From a virus, in IMG/VR virus record IMGVR_UViG_3300044833_000114, positions 1 to 64,000 of that record: 64,000 bases of DNA; one strand, 5' to 3'. The first letter of the stretch is position 1, and every line of letters starts with the position of its first letter. Positions 25,483 to 34,446 of this stretch are shown in pieces. Below the pieces are notes generated by a model, which was not told where the DNA came from, did not search any database, and worked only from the letters and a program-made list of their open reading frames with translations. Made by a program: the position numbers and the translations under genes.

Positions 25483-28400
25483 TGGCTAACATTCTACAGG
25501 CCAACGGCGCGCAGCCACAGAAGCCGACGAAGTTTGTCAGCCTCTTCACCTCGCGGTTCATGTCTGGGTTGTTTACCAACCGCAGTCTACTGCGCGGCCC
25601 CCTGTCTTTCATCTATTCGGACTACTACCACGCCGGAGCCACAGACGCTCTGTGCGATGGCTTGAACTCCGAGGTGTCTATCCGGCAGACCATGATTCGC
25701 CGTCCCGGAAATCCTGTGTGGTGTTCTGTCCAGACGACGGAGGCCATCGACAGTTTCTACTCCTTCCACCAATCGAACGGCACGATCTCGGTGATTGCCG
25801 ACGGCACTGCGCACGTCTACGTTGCCACGCCCACAAGTTTGACATCGATCTTCACAAAGTCGGCCGCTGCAGGCGAAGCCACTTTCCAAGGAATCGACAC
25901 GACCCTCTACATCGCCGACGGCGTGGATACGGTGAAGTACATCCCTGGCACCACGAACCCGCAGACAGGCAAGCCTATGTGGAATTGGGGCGGTGCTGCG
26001 CCGACGGTAGCTCCGACTCTCGCGGTCACTCCGACAGGAACCTCCGGTATCGCTTGGGTCGCCTCCACTATGTGGACCACCATGGGGATGCTGTTCGACG
26101 CCAACGGAAACATTCAGCAGTTGACGAGCGTCAACGCTTCGGGAACGAACACGACTCAGCTGGGGACCACCGGAAACGGAGCACCCGCTTTCGTATCTGG
26201 ACCCGGCACCACAGTTACAGAAACCAGTGGAACACCAATCGTCTGGTCGAATCGGGGCCTCATCGGCTCCTGGTCTTCTGGCGCCTCTTATTACAATGCC
26301 TCGACAACTCCCGCCGGCGCAACCCTGAATCTTTCTTGCATCATCTATGACCCGATAACGAAAGCTTGCTACATGCAAATCAACGGAGGTGCTGGTGTTG
26401 TAAGAACCTCCGGCAATACGCGCCCGAATTTCCGCGCAGTGGTGGGTTGGAATCAGGACGGAGATGGAAACTGCAAATGGTTTTACCTCGGCGGTATCGG
26501 GGTTCCAGGGCTCTGGCAACCGTCACACACCTATCAGCTGCTTGGAAGCGTCAGCAACGACGATAGCAATTCGGGAATCGTTACTCCGACGACCGTGTCT
26601 CAGGCCGGGATCGGAACTGCGAATGGGACTCCGCTTTTTTGGTGGATAGCCACCAATACAGGTACATCCGGAACTTCCGGCTCGTACATTCCCACCTGGG
26701 CTACTACTCCAGGATTCCCCACCAACGACGGAACCAACATGATTTGGAACTGCGTCTGCAACGGGACGTGGCTCGCAAACACAAATTATTTTCCGTGGTC
26801 ATCGACCGCGACTTCCTTCGGGGCGATCAAGGACCCGAACGGAAACATCCAGATCTGCATCACAGCGAACGGCCCCAGCGCGCCTACGATACCCGCCACC
26901 TGGGCCACCACCTACGGCAACACCACGCTTGATGGCGTAGGAAGCGGCAACTCTTTCGTTGGCGTCACCTGGGCTTGCGTCGGGTCTTCGTTGTCCTGGG
27001 CGCCGAATACGCAGTGGTATCTACCCACCGGCGGATTCGTTCCTCCTCAGGCCTCGCAGGCGTACGGCGGCGCAACTTTGTCGCAAGCCGGGATCAACGA
27101 ATACGTCATCAACTCAGGCAAAAGTCAGACGCCGGGTCCACCGGCGTGGGGCGCGCTGCACACAAACACCACAGACGGAACTGTTACCTGGTACTCGGCT
27201 TCCGCCTTTACCGCGGCTGGCTTCTCCTTTACCACGGGATACGGCTGGTGCTACGCGTACAAAGCCCGCAAGCTCTCGGACAGCAGCGTTCTCACCGCGC
27301 CGCCTCTACAGATACCGGGCACAAACTCCCCCAATATCACCGGCCCTCTAGGACCCCCAACAGGCTGCGGGGATGGCACGGTCACTTCCGCATCTCCGGT
27401 CGCACAGATTGTCGGAGGAAATACCGGAGCACAAATTCTCATCACGATGGTCGGGTCGACTGATCCTCAGTTCGACACCATCTCCGTATATCGTTCCACG
27501 GATGGATTCGGTGCAGGAGGTCCTTATCTATTCCTGACGGACATTCCGATGCCTCCGATGCGCGGGGCCCTTCCCGGTATAGCCCAGATCATCGACTTCA
27601 TGCCGGACAAAGCGACTGCGCTACTTCCAGGATTAGATCCCCTCGAAGAGGCGCCCGTAGACAACGTCAACGATCCTCCCCCGGGACAATTCGGTTCCAC
27701 GCAGTTCGTTTCTTCTGGAGCGAACACTCCAACAATTCCTTTGGCCGGCACGGCGATCCAGGGGCAGGTGTATCACCAAGGACGTTTGTGGGCTTTCGTC
27801 GGAAACACGGTGTTTGCTTCTGGCGGACCCGATACGAATCCAGGCAACGGATTCACAGCGTGGCCTCCGATTAATGAATTTCCTTTCGACTCTCCAATTG
27901 TTCGGCTTCTTCCGACGGCTAACTCTCTGATCGTGTTCACGACGACAGACGTTTATCTGATCGGCGGCGGACCCGCGATCGCGGATTACTACTCTCAGTT
28001 ACTGGTCGGCGGTGTCGGCCTGCTTTCGTACAACGCCGTCACCGTAATGCTGGGACTTCCCTATCTGTTCACATCCGATCGCCAGTACATAACGATCGAT
28101 CCGAGCGGCGGCTTCACGCGTATCGGTCACCCGATCGGCGACAAACTCACCCAGTACAACCCCACGGCGGTCTACACGACCTACCACAGCTATGGAGACC
28201 TGGAGCACGCCCTGTTCCTGACCGACGGTTCAAGTGAGTGGTACCGTTGCGACCCCAACCCGACACCGGACAGCCAAATGACAGGCCCGATCTGGAGTCC
28301 GAGAGCGACAATCGCTGGCGGATTCAAGGCCGTTCAATCCATCGTGGTTAGCCCGGGGACTACGAAACTTCTCATCGGCCCCGCGGGCGCTGGAAATATT

Positions 28401-28850
28401 CTCGCGAGAGACTCGACCTTCACAAACTTCCAAGACAACGGGAGCGCGTATTCGTCGTTCTTCGTGGCGGGGAACATCGTGCTGGCTCAAGCCGGACAGA
28501 TGGCTCAGCTGGATTTCATCGAAGCTGATTTCGTTCAGGTCGGGACACAAGCGACGGTCTCAGTGATGTTCGACGAACTGAGTCCAACGAACGGAGCATC
28601 GTTCGAGAAAATTTCGAATGAGTTTGTCTCTGACCCTCCGAAACTATTCGGACCTACCGGAATACCGAAGACGATGTGGATGAACAGATACTTTTTTGGA
28701 CAAACCACACCAGGTAACGGCGGAACACAAGAACCTATTCCCGCATGGTGCAAAAGCCTGCAGCTCAAAGTCGATTTCGGAAACACTGACACAATTCAAA
28801 ACGAACTGTTGGCGTTCACGATTTTCGGCGCCCTTTACCAGGAGAAATAA
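25482..28850 (+). CDS. Tail nozzle (tail tubular B-like) protein with repeat insertion
   Basis: An 1122-aa beta-rich protein. The N-terminus (RSLLRGPLSFIYSDYYHAG) and the later YHQGRLWAFVGNTVFASGG and SPIVRLLPTANSLIVFTTTD segments fit podovirus nozzle proteins. Residues ~190-620 hold several copies of a W-x-T-x-Y-x-P/G...DPNGNIQICIT...TDGTVTW-type motif, resembling carbohydrate-binding repeats. The nozzle is normally ~750-800 aa, so the insertion accounts for the extra length. Confidence 0.65.
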   Translation: MANILQANGAQPQKPTKFVSLFTSRFMSGLFTNRSLLRGPLSFIYSDYYHAGATDALCDGLNSEVSIRQTMIRRPGNPVWCSVQTTEAIDSFYSFHQSNGTISVIADGTAHVYVATPTSLTSIFTKSAAAGEATFQGIDTTLYIADGVDTVKYIPGTTNPQTGKPMWNWGGAAPTVAPTLAVTPTGTSGIAWVASTMWTTMGMLFDANGNIQQLTSVNASGTNTTQLGTTGNGAPAFVSGPGTTVTETSGTPIVWSNRGLIGSWSSGASYYNASTTPAGATLNLSCIIYDPITKACYMQINGGAGVVRTSGNTRPNFRAVVGWNQDGDGNCKWFYLGGIGVPGLWQPSHTYQLLGSVSNDDSNSGIVTPTTVSQAGIGTANGTPLFWWIATNTGTSGTSGSYIPTWATTPGFPTNDGTNMIWNCVCNGTWLANTNYFPWSSTATSFGAIKDPNGNIQICITANGPSAPTIPATWATTYGNTTLDGVGSGNSFVGVTWACVGSSLSWAPNTQWYLPTGGFVPPQASQAYGGATLSQAGINEYVINSGKSQTPGPPAWGALHTNTTDGTVTWYSASAFTAAGFSFTTGYGWCYAYKARKLSDSSVLTAPPLQIPGTNSPNITGPLGPPTGCGDGTVTSASPVAQIVGGNTGAQILITMVGSTDPQFDTISVYRSTDGFGAGGPYLFLTDIPMPPMRGALPGIAQIIDFMPDKATALLPGLDPLEEAPVDNVNDPPPGQFGSTQFVSSGANTPTIPLAGTAIQGQVYHQGRLWAFVGNTVFASGGPDTNPGNGFTAWPPINEFPFDSPIVRLLPTANSLIVFTTTDVYLIGGGPAIADYYSQLLVGGVGLLSYNAVTVMLGLPYLFTSDRQYITIDPSGGFTRIGHPIGDKLTQYNPTAVYTTYHSYGDLEHALFLTDGSSEWYRCDPNPTPDSQMTGPIWSPRATIAGGFKAVQSIVVSPGTTKLLIGPAGAGNILARDSTFTNFQDNGSAYSSFFVAGNIVLAQAGQMAQLDFIEADFVQVGTQATVSVMFDELSPTNGASFEKISNEFVSDPPKLFGPTGIPKTMWMNRYFFGQTTPGNGGTQEPIPAWCKSLQLKVDFGNTDTIQNELLAFTIFGALYQEK

Positions 28851-30482
28851 ATGCCGGGACTTGATGACGCAACGAAGAAGCCTAGCAACATCGGCGAGTT
28901 GATTCCGCCGGCTACTCCGACTGCGCAGAACGTCCCGCCTATCATTCCTCGCGAGCAGCCCGGGTTGTCTCCCACCTCACTCGGACCAGCCCCATCGCTG
29001 TGGACGACTGGGTATGACAGCGTTCGCCAGTGGGCTCGCCCGGGAACGTCACAAGGCCGCTTCCCTACTCTACCCACCAAATCGAACCCTCAGTTGAACG
29101 CGGCTGCGAGATCCGTCGCTACTCAAGTAGTGGCGAGCACTCCCAGTACGGGTGGACAACCAATCACATTAACTGCGCCTGCAGAGATTGTGGTGTCCGG
29201 ATCTCCGGGCTTTAACATTGCATTGGCGTGGGCGACCGAAGCTGGGGGCACTATATTTGCAGGACCTCCTGCCGGGGCTGTGGGATTTGATGCTGCGTTT
29301 ACTGGATTCGCTTCTGCATCGGGTGGTACGGGTGGAACGCTTACTGTAGTAGGAGGCCCTACATCTACCGCGAGTGAATGGGCATTGTACATCTCCGGGG
29401 CACAAGGCACTTCGTTTACCAGCAGTCCGTCAGGTTGGACAGCATTAGCGGGTAACGGTGCCACGGGCGCTGCGTTGATGAAAAATATCACAGGAGCAGT
29501 AAACGCAAGTCAGGCATTTAGCGGAACTGGAAACGCCGCAGGCGTGCTGTGCTATTTCGCGGGTTCTGTCCCAACGGTTGTTCAAGCTCCAAGTTCGGTC
29601 GGCAGCGGCGGTCTCCCAACTCTCAGTATTCCATTTTTATCAAACACTGTAGCTGGGAACGCCGCCATTGTGTGGGTCCACTCGCCTTTGATTTCGCCGA
29701 GTGGTGGTGGCCCCAATCCTCCGCAGCCTATGGCTTGCACAGACTCTCAAGGTAATGTGGGGATTTTGATTGGTTCAGCATTCAGTCCTTCTAGCCCTAC
29801 CTCCGGCACAGGTATGCAGGTTTCCGTATTCTTGATTCCTAATCTGAAAGGTGCTGCTGAGACGATAACAGTTATCGTTCCCGGTTTCCCCGCGAACACT
29901 CAAGTGGGGACTATGCAGATTTATGAAATCACCCCACCGCCACCTCTCGCTGCGAGACCGCGTTTTAGACCGGTAACAGTCTTGGATTTGCTAACCGGCA
30001 CGACGGGCAGTGGGTTAATTGCACTATCGTCAAGTCCGACAATCTCGAACCCCTTAATCGCAGGGACGATCACAAGTTACAACGGCACCGCCACCGTAGG
30101 GGCTGGAATCCCTAGCATAGTCGCGCAAGTCAACAACACTACAGCATCTGCAAACATTGGGACCACAACGCTGTTCTCACCTCAAGCAGCCGGACTCTAC
30201 CGAGTATCTTACTCAGTAATCGTAAAGACGGTAGGTGGAACATCAACGTTGCCGAATTTGACTTTTGTCTGGACCGATGCCGATAACGCTACATCGCAGT
30301 CCGCAAGTTTCGCCGCAGGCACACCTACAGCAAACACCCTCACGACTTTGTTTACCGGGACTCAAATTATGTCTGTTAGGTCTGGAACCCTTATTCAGTA
30401 CAAGACGGGCGATGTAACAGCATACGCGTCCACAGGTGCTGCGATGGTTTATTCAGTACGTATCAGACTTGAGGCTCTCTAA
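28851..30482 (+). CDS. Tail fibre-like protein
   Basis: A 543-aa protein starting directly after the nozzle stop. Residues ~1-85 are Pro-rich (APSLWTTGYDSVRQWARPG) and could anchor to the nozzle. The body is Gly/Ala/Ser/Thr-rich beta structure; ~395-440 (GLIALSSSPTISNPLIAGT) is a phrase seen in many phage fibres, and the C-terminal ~100 residues look like a trimeric C1q/TNF-type beta sandwich (FSPQAAGLYRVSYSVIV). The middle has lower GC than the tail genes, a sign of module exchange. Confidence 0.55.
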   Translation: MPGLDDATKKPSNIGELIPPATPTAQNVPPIIPREQPGLSPTSLGPAPSLWTTGYDSVRQWARPGTSQGRFPTLPTKSNPQLNAAARSVATQVVASTPSTGGQPITLTAPAEIVVSGSPGFNIALAWATEAGGTIFAGPPAGAVGFDAAFTGFASASGGTGGTLTVVGGPTSTASEWALYISGAQGTSFTSSPSGWTALAGNGATGAALMKNITGAVNASQAFSGTGNAAGVLCYFAGSVPTVVQAPSSVGSGGLPTLSIPFLSNTVAGNAAIVWVHSPLISPSGGGPNPPQPMACTDSQGNVGILIGSAFSPSSPTSGTGMQVSVFLIPNLKGAAETITVIVPGFPANTQVGTMQIYEITPPPPLAARPRFRPVTVLDLLTGTTGSGLIALSSSPTISNPLIAGTITSYNGTATVGAGIPSIVAQVNNTTASANIGTTTLFSPQAAGLYRVSYSVIVKTVGGTSTLPNLTFVWTDADNATSQSASFAAGTPTANTLTTLFTGTQIMSVRSGTLIQYKTGDVTAYASTGAAMVYSVRIRLEAL

Positions 30483-30494
30483 AAGGATCGTAAC

Positions 30495-30857
30495 ATGGCA
30501 CCGTCAAAAACAAATCAATCGCTCCTCATGGAGCTAGTCTCTGGACAATCATCCCTCGTGACCGAAGTGAGGATGTTGAACACACGTCTGTTCGAACAGA
30601 ACGGAGTAATTCCGAATCTCTATCAGAAGCACGAAGAAGCAATGAAAGAGATTCAAAACGCGAAAGACAAAGTCACAGACGCCGTCAATGAGTTGAAGAA
30701 CACAGAACTAAAAGAGCACGACCAAAAGATCGGGGATCTGGAAAAGAAAACCTCTCTCGTGTTGTGGCGCACAGCTCTCATAACCAGCGTCGCCGGTTCG
30801 GGTGTGGGAATCGGAGTCACAATGTTATTCAAAAAGATTTTCAAGGTCTCAGTATGA
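30495..30857 (+). CDS. Coiled-coil protein with C-terminal membrane segment
   Basis: A 120-aa protein: ~85 residues of charged helix (EEAMKEIQNAKDKVTDAVNE) then one hydrophobic segment (TALITSVAGSGVGIGVTML) and a basic end. Such tail-anchored coiled coils in phages include holin-like and spanin-like proteins; no lipobox or paired o-spanin gene is visible. It overlaps the acetyltransferase gene by 4 nt. Confidence 0.55.
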   Translation: MAPSKTNQSLLMELVSGQSSLVTEVRMLNTRLFEQNGVIPNLYQKHEEAMKEIQNAKDKVTDAVNELKNTELKEHDQKIGDLEKKTSLVLWRTALITSVAGSGVGIGVTMLFKKIFKVSV

Positions 30858-31276
30858 ACATTGACTTTCGCGAACCCAACGAAGCAGATCTCCCCCATAT
30901 TTCCCGATGGATCACAGAGGACTCCTGCCCACAGCATCACGGAGTGGATCCAAAATTCTGGTTGCCCGAAGTAGACAAAGACGGCAACCGAACTGTTGGG
31001 ACCAAGAGCATCGCGGTCACTGAAGCCGGCAAACCGGTCTTCTACCTGAAGCTCGAGAACGTGATGCGCTGCTACATCCAGTTCCCTCCTGACGCAGAGC
31101 GGGACAAGCTGACTACTTCTATCGCGCTCAAGAAGGCGTTCCTGACCGTGGCCGCTGGCGCGAAAGCACTCGGATATCGCGAAATGATTTTTGAAACAAA
31201 GTCGGAAGGACTGGCCGGATTCTTTTCCAAGTTTAATTTCACCCCTGTCGAAAACAATTTTCTTGTGAGGATTTAG
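30854..31276 (+). CDS. GNAT-like acetyltransferase
   Basis: A 140-aa protein, ATG 30854 (ATGA overlap). The N-terminus REPNEADLPHISRWI is typical of GNAT proteins, and the ALKKAFLTVAAGAKALGYREMIFET part corresponds to the motif A/B region, although the R/Q-x2-G-x-G/A pyrophosphate loop is not obvious. Related phage GNAT-like proteins occur beside ejection proteins. Activity is uncertain. Confidence 0.55.
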   Translation: MNIDFREPNEADLPHISRWITEDSCPQHHGVDPKFWLPEVDKDGNRTVGTKSIAVTEAGKPVFYLKLENVMRCYIQFPPDAERDKLTTSIALKKAFLTVAAGAKALGYREMIFETKSEGLAGFFSKFNFTPVENNFLVRI

Positions 31277-31939
31277 ATGAGTACCCTAATCGAATTCAAA
31301 TACGTTGGACCAACCTACACCAACTGCGATCCCTCGAACGCACAGAAGGGCGCGCTGTCTTCGGACCAGGGTTGGCAGTCCACACTGACCAACTCCTACA
31401 AGAGCGTCTTCGGTCTCGGCACCCAAATGTACCAGAAGCTGTCCGCCGGACTGGACAGCGTCATCTCTAAGGGCCGCGAAGCCATGGGGTACAGCCCTCA
31501 AGAATTGGCGCTGAAGAACTCTGAGGCAATCAATTCCGCAGCTGCGTCGGCGAAGTCTGTCAATCGCGCGATCGGAGCAAAGGCCGCGACGTCGAGCGCC
31601 ACACCTGGTGTTGAGTCCGGCGTAGTTCAGGCTGAACGCGCAGGCGCTGACACCTCGATCATGAACAATCTTTCGAACAAGGAAGCCGACATCACAGAGT
31701 CAGGGTTTCAGGTTCAACGCGAGGGTTTCGACAAAGCCGTCGCCGAGAAAGAGGGATCTCTGTCCGCTTCTTTCAGTCCGTCGACGTCGATGGACTCGGG
31801 CATCAATTCCGCAAACGCAGCTGTTTCGGAGCAAGCGAACGCCAACGAGCAGCAGAGTAGCTCGTGGATGGGTATGGTCGGCGGTCTCGCTGACTCTGCC
31901 GTCGGCGGACTGTCCCAAGGATTGGCGAAAAAGATTTAA
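31277..31939 (+). CDS. Putative internal virion protein (small ejection protein)
   Basis: A 220-aa protein directly after the GNAT gene. Ala/Ser/Gln-rich and helical (KNSEAINSAAASAKSVNRAI), no Cys motif, with a Gly-rich C-terminus (MGMVGGLADSAVGGLSQG). Composition and place resemble the smallest of the three T7/N4-type ejection proteins. No sequence family recognised. Confidence 0.5.
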   Translation: MSTLIEFKYVGPTYTNCDPSNAQKGALSSDQGWQSTLTNSYKSVFGLGTQMYQKLSAGLDSVISKGREAMGYSPQELALKNSEAINSAAASAKSVNRAIGAKAATSSATPGVESGVVQAERAGADTSIMNNLSNKEADITESGFQVQREGFDKAVAEKEGSLSASFSPSTSMDSGINSANAAVSEQANANEQQSSSWMGMVGGLADSAVGGLSQGLAKKI

Positions 31940-31956
31940 TTCAAAGGAGAAAGGTC

Positions 31957-32373
31957 ATGGCAAACACTAAGCGCATCGAAGCCCTAGCCGACGGAATAGC
32001 ATTCCTGAACAGAATGCACGACCCGGCATCGGACGCGTATCAACTACGCAATCCAGGGCTCGCAAGAGCCTACAGCTACCGGCATCTCGGAGAAGTAGAC
32101 AACAAGGGTCGGAGAATTTTCACCTCGCTCATCGGTGGTTACCGGTTCCTGATTCAGGACCTGGAGCGAAAATGTTCCGGACAGACTCGGGCTAACGGCT
32201 ACAACGGAAAGCTCCACAACAACGACAAGCTTCCCGATCTGTTGAAGACCTTCAAACTCGACAATATCGAGGACGGTCACATCTTCACACTGCTCGACTT
32301 TTTGGACAAGGCATTACCTGGGCAAGGCGTATCGTCCCAGACTCAACTCTCGTTTTTTCTTGAGGAAAACTAA
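31957..32373 (+). CDS. Hypothetical protein in ejection module
   Basis: A 138-aa protein, AAAGGAGAAAGGTC before the ATG. Charged, mixed alpha/beta, with LIGGYRFLIQDLERKCSG and KLPDLLKTFKLDNIEDGH. No motif recognised. Two bases separate it from the next virion gene, so it is co-translated with the ejection proteins. Confidence 0.6.
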   Translation: MANTKRIEALADGIAFLNRMHDPASDAYQLRNPGLARAYSYRHLGEVDNKGRRIFTSLIGGYRFLIQDLERKCSGQTRANGYNGKLHNNDKLPDLLKTFKLDNIEDGHIFTLLDFLDKALPGQGVSSQTQLSFFLEEN

Positions 32374-32375
32374 TC

Positions 32376-34433
32376 ATGGGCGACGCACAACAGCAACAAG
32401 TAGATCCCGCTTTGTCGAATGTTTTGGAGAAAGCCAACGTTCCGCTCATCACTCCGCAAGAGGACCAGGAACAAGTCGCGCGCGCCGCGCAACCTGCCGC
32501 CCAGCCCGCAGCGGCTCCTGCTGCTGGCGGTGCACCTAGTGCTGCACCCGCTCCGGCTCCAGCTGCCCCGGGGGCTGCGCAGCCAGCTCAACCCGCGGCG
32601 GCAGGAAGCGCTCCGGCCCAAGACCAGAGTCGCCTCGGAAACATAGAGGATAAGGGCAAGCACGTCCTCGGAGACATCTTCCAAACTCTCGCCGGCGGCA
32701 AGAAAAAGGAATGGCAGCAAACGCCTAACGGGCCTGTCGCCACTTACCGCGACCTCAAACCTGGTGAGATGGCTCAAGGTATTTTGGCTGCGGCGATCAC
32801 CGGTCTGGCTTCCGGCTACGACCCGAAGAACCGCGGCAAGGGTCCGGCGATGTCGTCTGCGTTCAGTGCTGGCTTCAAAGGTGAGCAAGAGCAACGCGAC
32901 AAGCAGGCCGACCAGAAGGAACAAGAAGCTCAGAAACAATTCAGCAATCAGAACCTGTCCGACGAGATGGTTCTCAGAAAGCAGAGGGCTGCCACCGAGC
33001 AGCAAGAAGCGGTCCAGAGAATGTCCAAGGACGCCCAGGAAATCCAGCAGATTCAACAGAGGGCTGCAGAAGGAAAAACCCTTTTTGATGAAGGTCAGAA
33101 AGATCGCATCATCAACCAGGTCGGAGCCTTCGAATCCAAGAAGACGGCCGGATGGACTGAGATCCCTCACCCTGTTACGCCCGGAGAAAGTTTCGGGTTT
33201 GCTGACATGAAGGAAGCGCAGGAGTACGCCAACAAGTATGGCGCTCACCTGCTTAACCCCGGCGAGTTCAACACAGCTCCTGTCTACAATCCGGCGAGCG
33301 GCCTGTGGGTTCCGATGCAACAGCCCAAGGGCTACGACGAACTGAAGCAAGTTCGTTTCGCGAAGATGGAGAACGGGCAGCCCGTGAAGGATCCGAAAAA
33401 CCCCGGCAAGTATTTGTCGGATGGTTCGAAGGACGCTACCGGACGCGCGATGACTCCGGCCGAGATGACGAACAAGGACTACGAGAGCTGGTTGACCGGC
33501 GACTCGAAAATCAGAATGGACAAAGCCACAGCTACTGAAAAGTATGCCATGGCATCCGAGCTGATTGCCAAGCAACAGAAAGACAAGATGCTGGCGCAAG
33601 CTGATTCTCGATACGCCGACGCCGGCGGTGATCCGTTCGCTGTCAACATCAAAGACGGAACATGGACCATGACAGACGGAGATCGCAGCCGCTTGAGAAA
33701 CGCGGCCGTGAGCAATCTCGCAGGAATGGAGAAGGCTCGCGAAGCAGCGCAGAAGGAACTGGAGAACGCGAGTACGGCAGATGAAAAAGCCGCAGCAAGA
33801 GCGACCTTCGAGAAGGCTGACCAGGGTTGGAATTACTACAACACTCAGCTATCCACGTTGAACGGTCGCATCAGCAAGGCGGGTTCTTTGGCCAACTCCT
33901 ACATCAGGAACTTCTCTGATGAGAACGGGTACAGCGGAGATAAGGCCCTGGAGAAGTTTGACGAAGCTGTCAAGCGCGGGGACTACAAGACCTCGGGCAT
34001 GACGCCCGAAGAACTCACGCGGACTCGAGGGAATCTTCTCTCAGCTCAATCGAAGGCCGAGGCGGCTAAGAAAAATCCACTCCCCGCAGACCCGATGGCT
34101 CAGAAAGCGATCGCACTGTTCCAGAACACACCGAAGGAACAGATCGCCGGACACATCTCTGACGCGGTGACGAAGGGGACACTGACCGCAGACCAGGGTG
34201 ACCAGCTCTACAAATACTACCAACTCACTCCTCCACCCTCTAAGTCTCAAAGCAAGGCTCAGTCGTCGCTGGAAGGTATCGGCTCCAACTACAGCATGGT
34301 GCAAATGCCTGACGGCTCTCAGCAGAAAATCGGCAACGACCTGGTGTCTGAGTTCGTTTCAAAAAGAGGCGCCAAGCTAATTGGTCAGGGAACCGACGCA
34401 CGATCCAGCACGGAAGTTGAAAGAGAGAAGTAA
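32376..34433 (+). CDS. Putative internal virion protein (medium ejection protein)
   Basis: A 685-aa protein. The first ~85 residues are Ala/Pro-rich and disordered (AQPAAQPAAAPAAGGAPSAA). Residues ~90-260 and ~430-620 are long charged helices with Gln/Lys/Glu, as in internal core proteins that form the ejection channel. No enzymatic motif is visible. Placed between the small and the very large ejection gene, matching the usual order. Confidence 0.6.
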   Translation: MGDAQQQQVDPALSNVLEKANVPLITPQEDQEQVARAAQPAAQPAAAPAAGGAPSAAPAPAPAAPGAAQPAQPAAAGSAPAQDQSRLGNIEDKGKHVLGDIFQTLAGGKKKEWQQTPNGPVATYRDLKPGEMAQGILAAAITGLASGYDPKNRGKGPAMSSAFSAGFKGEQEQRDKQADQKEQEAQKQFSNQNLSDEMVLRKQRAATEQQEAVQRMSKDAQEIQQIQQRAAEGKTLFDEGQKDRIINQVGAFESKKTAGWTEIPHPVTPGESFGFADMKEAQEYANKYGAHLLNPGEFNTAPVYNPASGLWVPMQQPKGYDELKQVRFAKMENGQPVKDPKNPGKYLSDGSKDATGRAMTPAEMTNKDYESWLTGDSKIRMDKATATEKYAMASELIAKQQKDKMLAQADSRYADAGGDPFAVNIKDGTWTMTDGDRSRLRNAAVSNLAGMEKAREAAQKELENASTADEKAAARATFEKADQGWNYYNTQLSTLNGRISKAGSLANSYIRNFSDENGYSGDKALEKFDEAVKRGDYKTSGMTPEELTRTRGNLLSAQSKAEAAKKNPLPADPMAQKAIALFQNTPKEQIAGHISDAVTKGTLTADQGDQLYKYYQLTPPPSKSQSKAQSSLEGIGSNYSMVQMPDGSQQKIGNDLVSEFVSKRGAKLIGQGTDARSSTEVEREK

Positions 34434-34446
34434 AAGGACTCGATAA

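Noticed and set aside
32370-33599. Long minus-strand open frame opposite the medium ejection gene
   Set aside because: Shadow frame; Leu/Arg/Ser-rich, no start context, and the plus gene is well supported.
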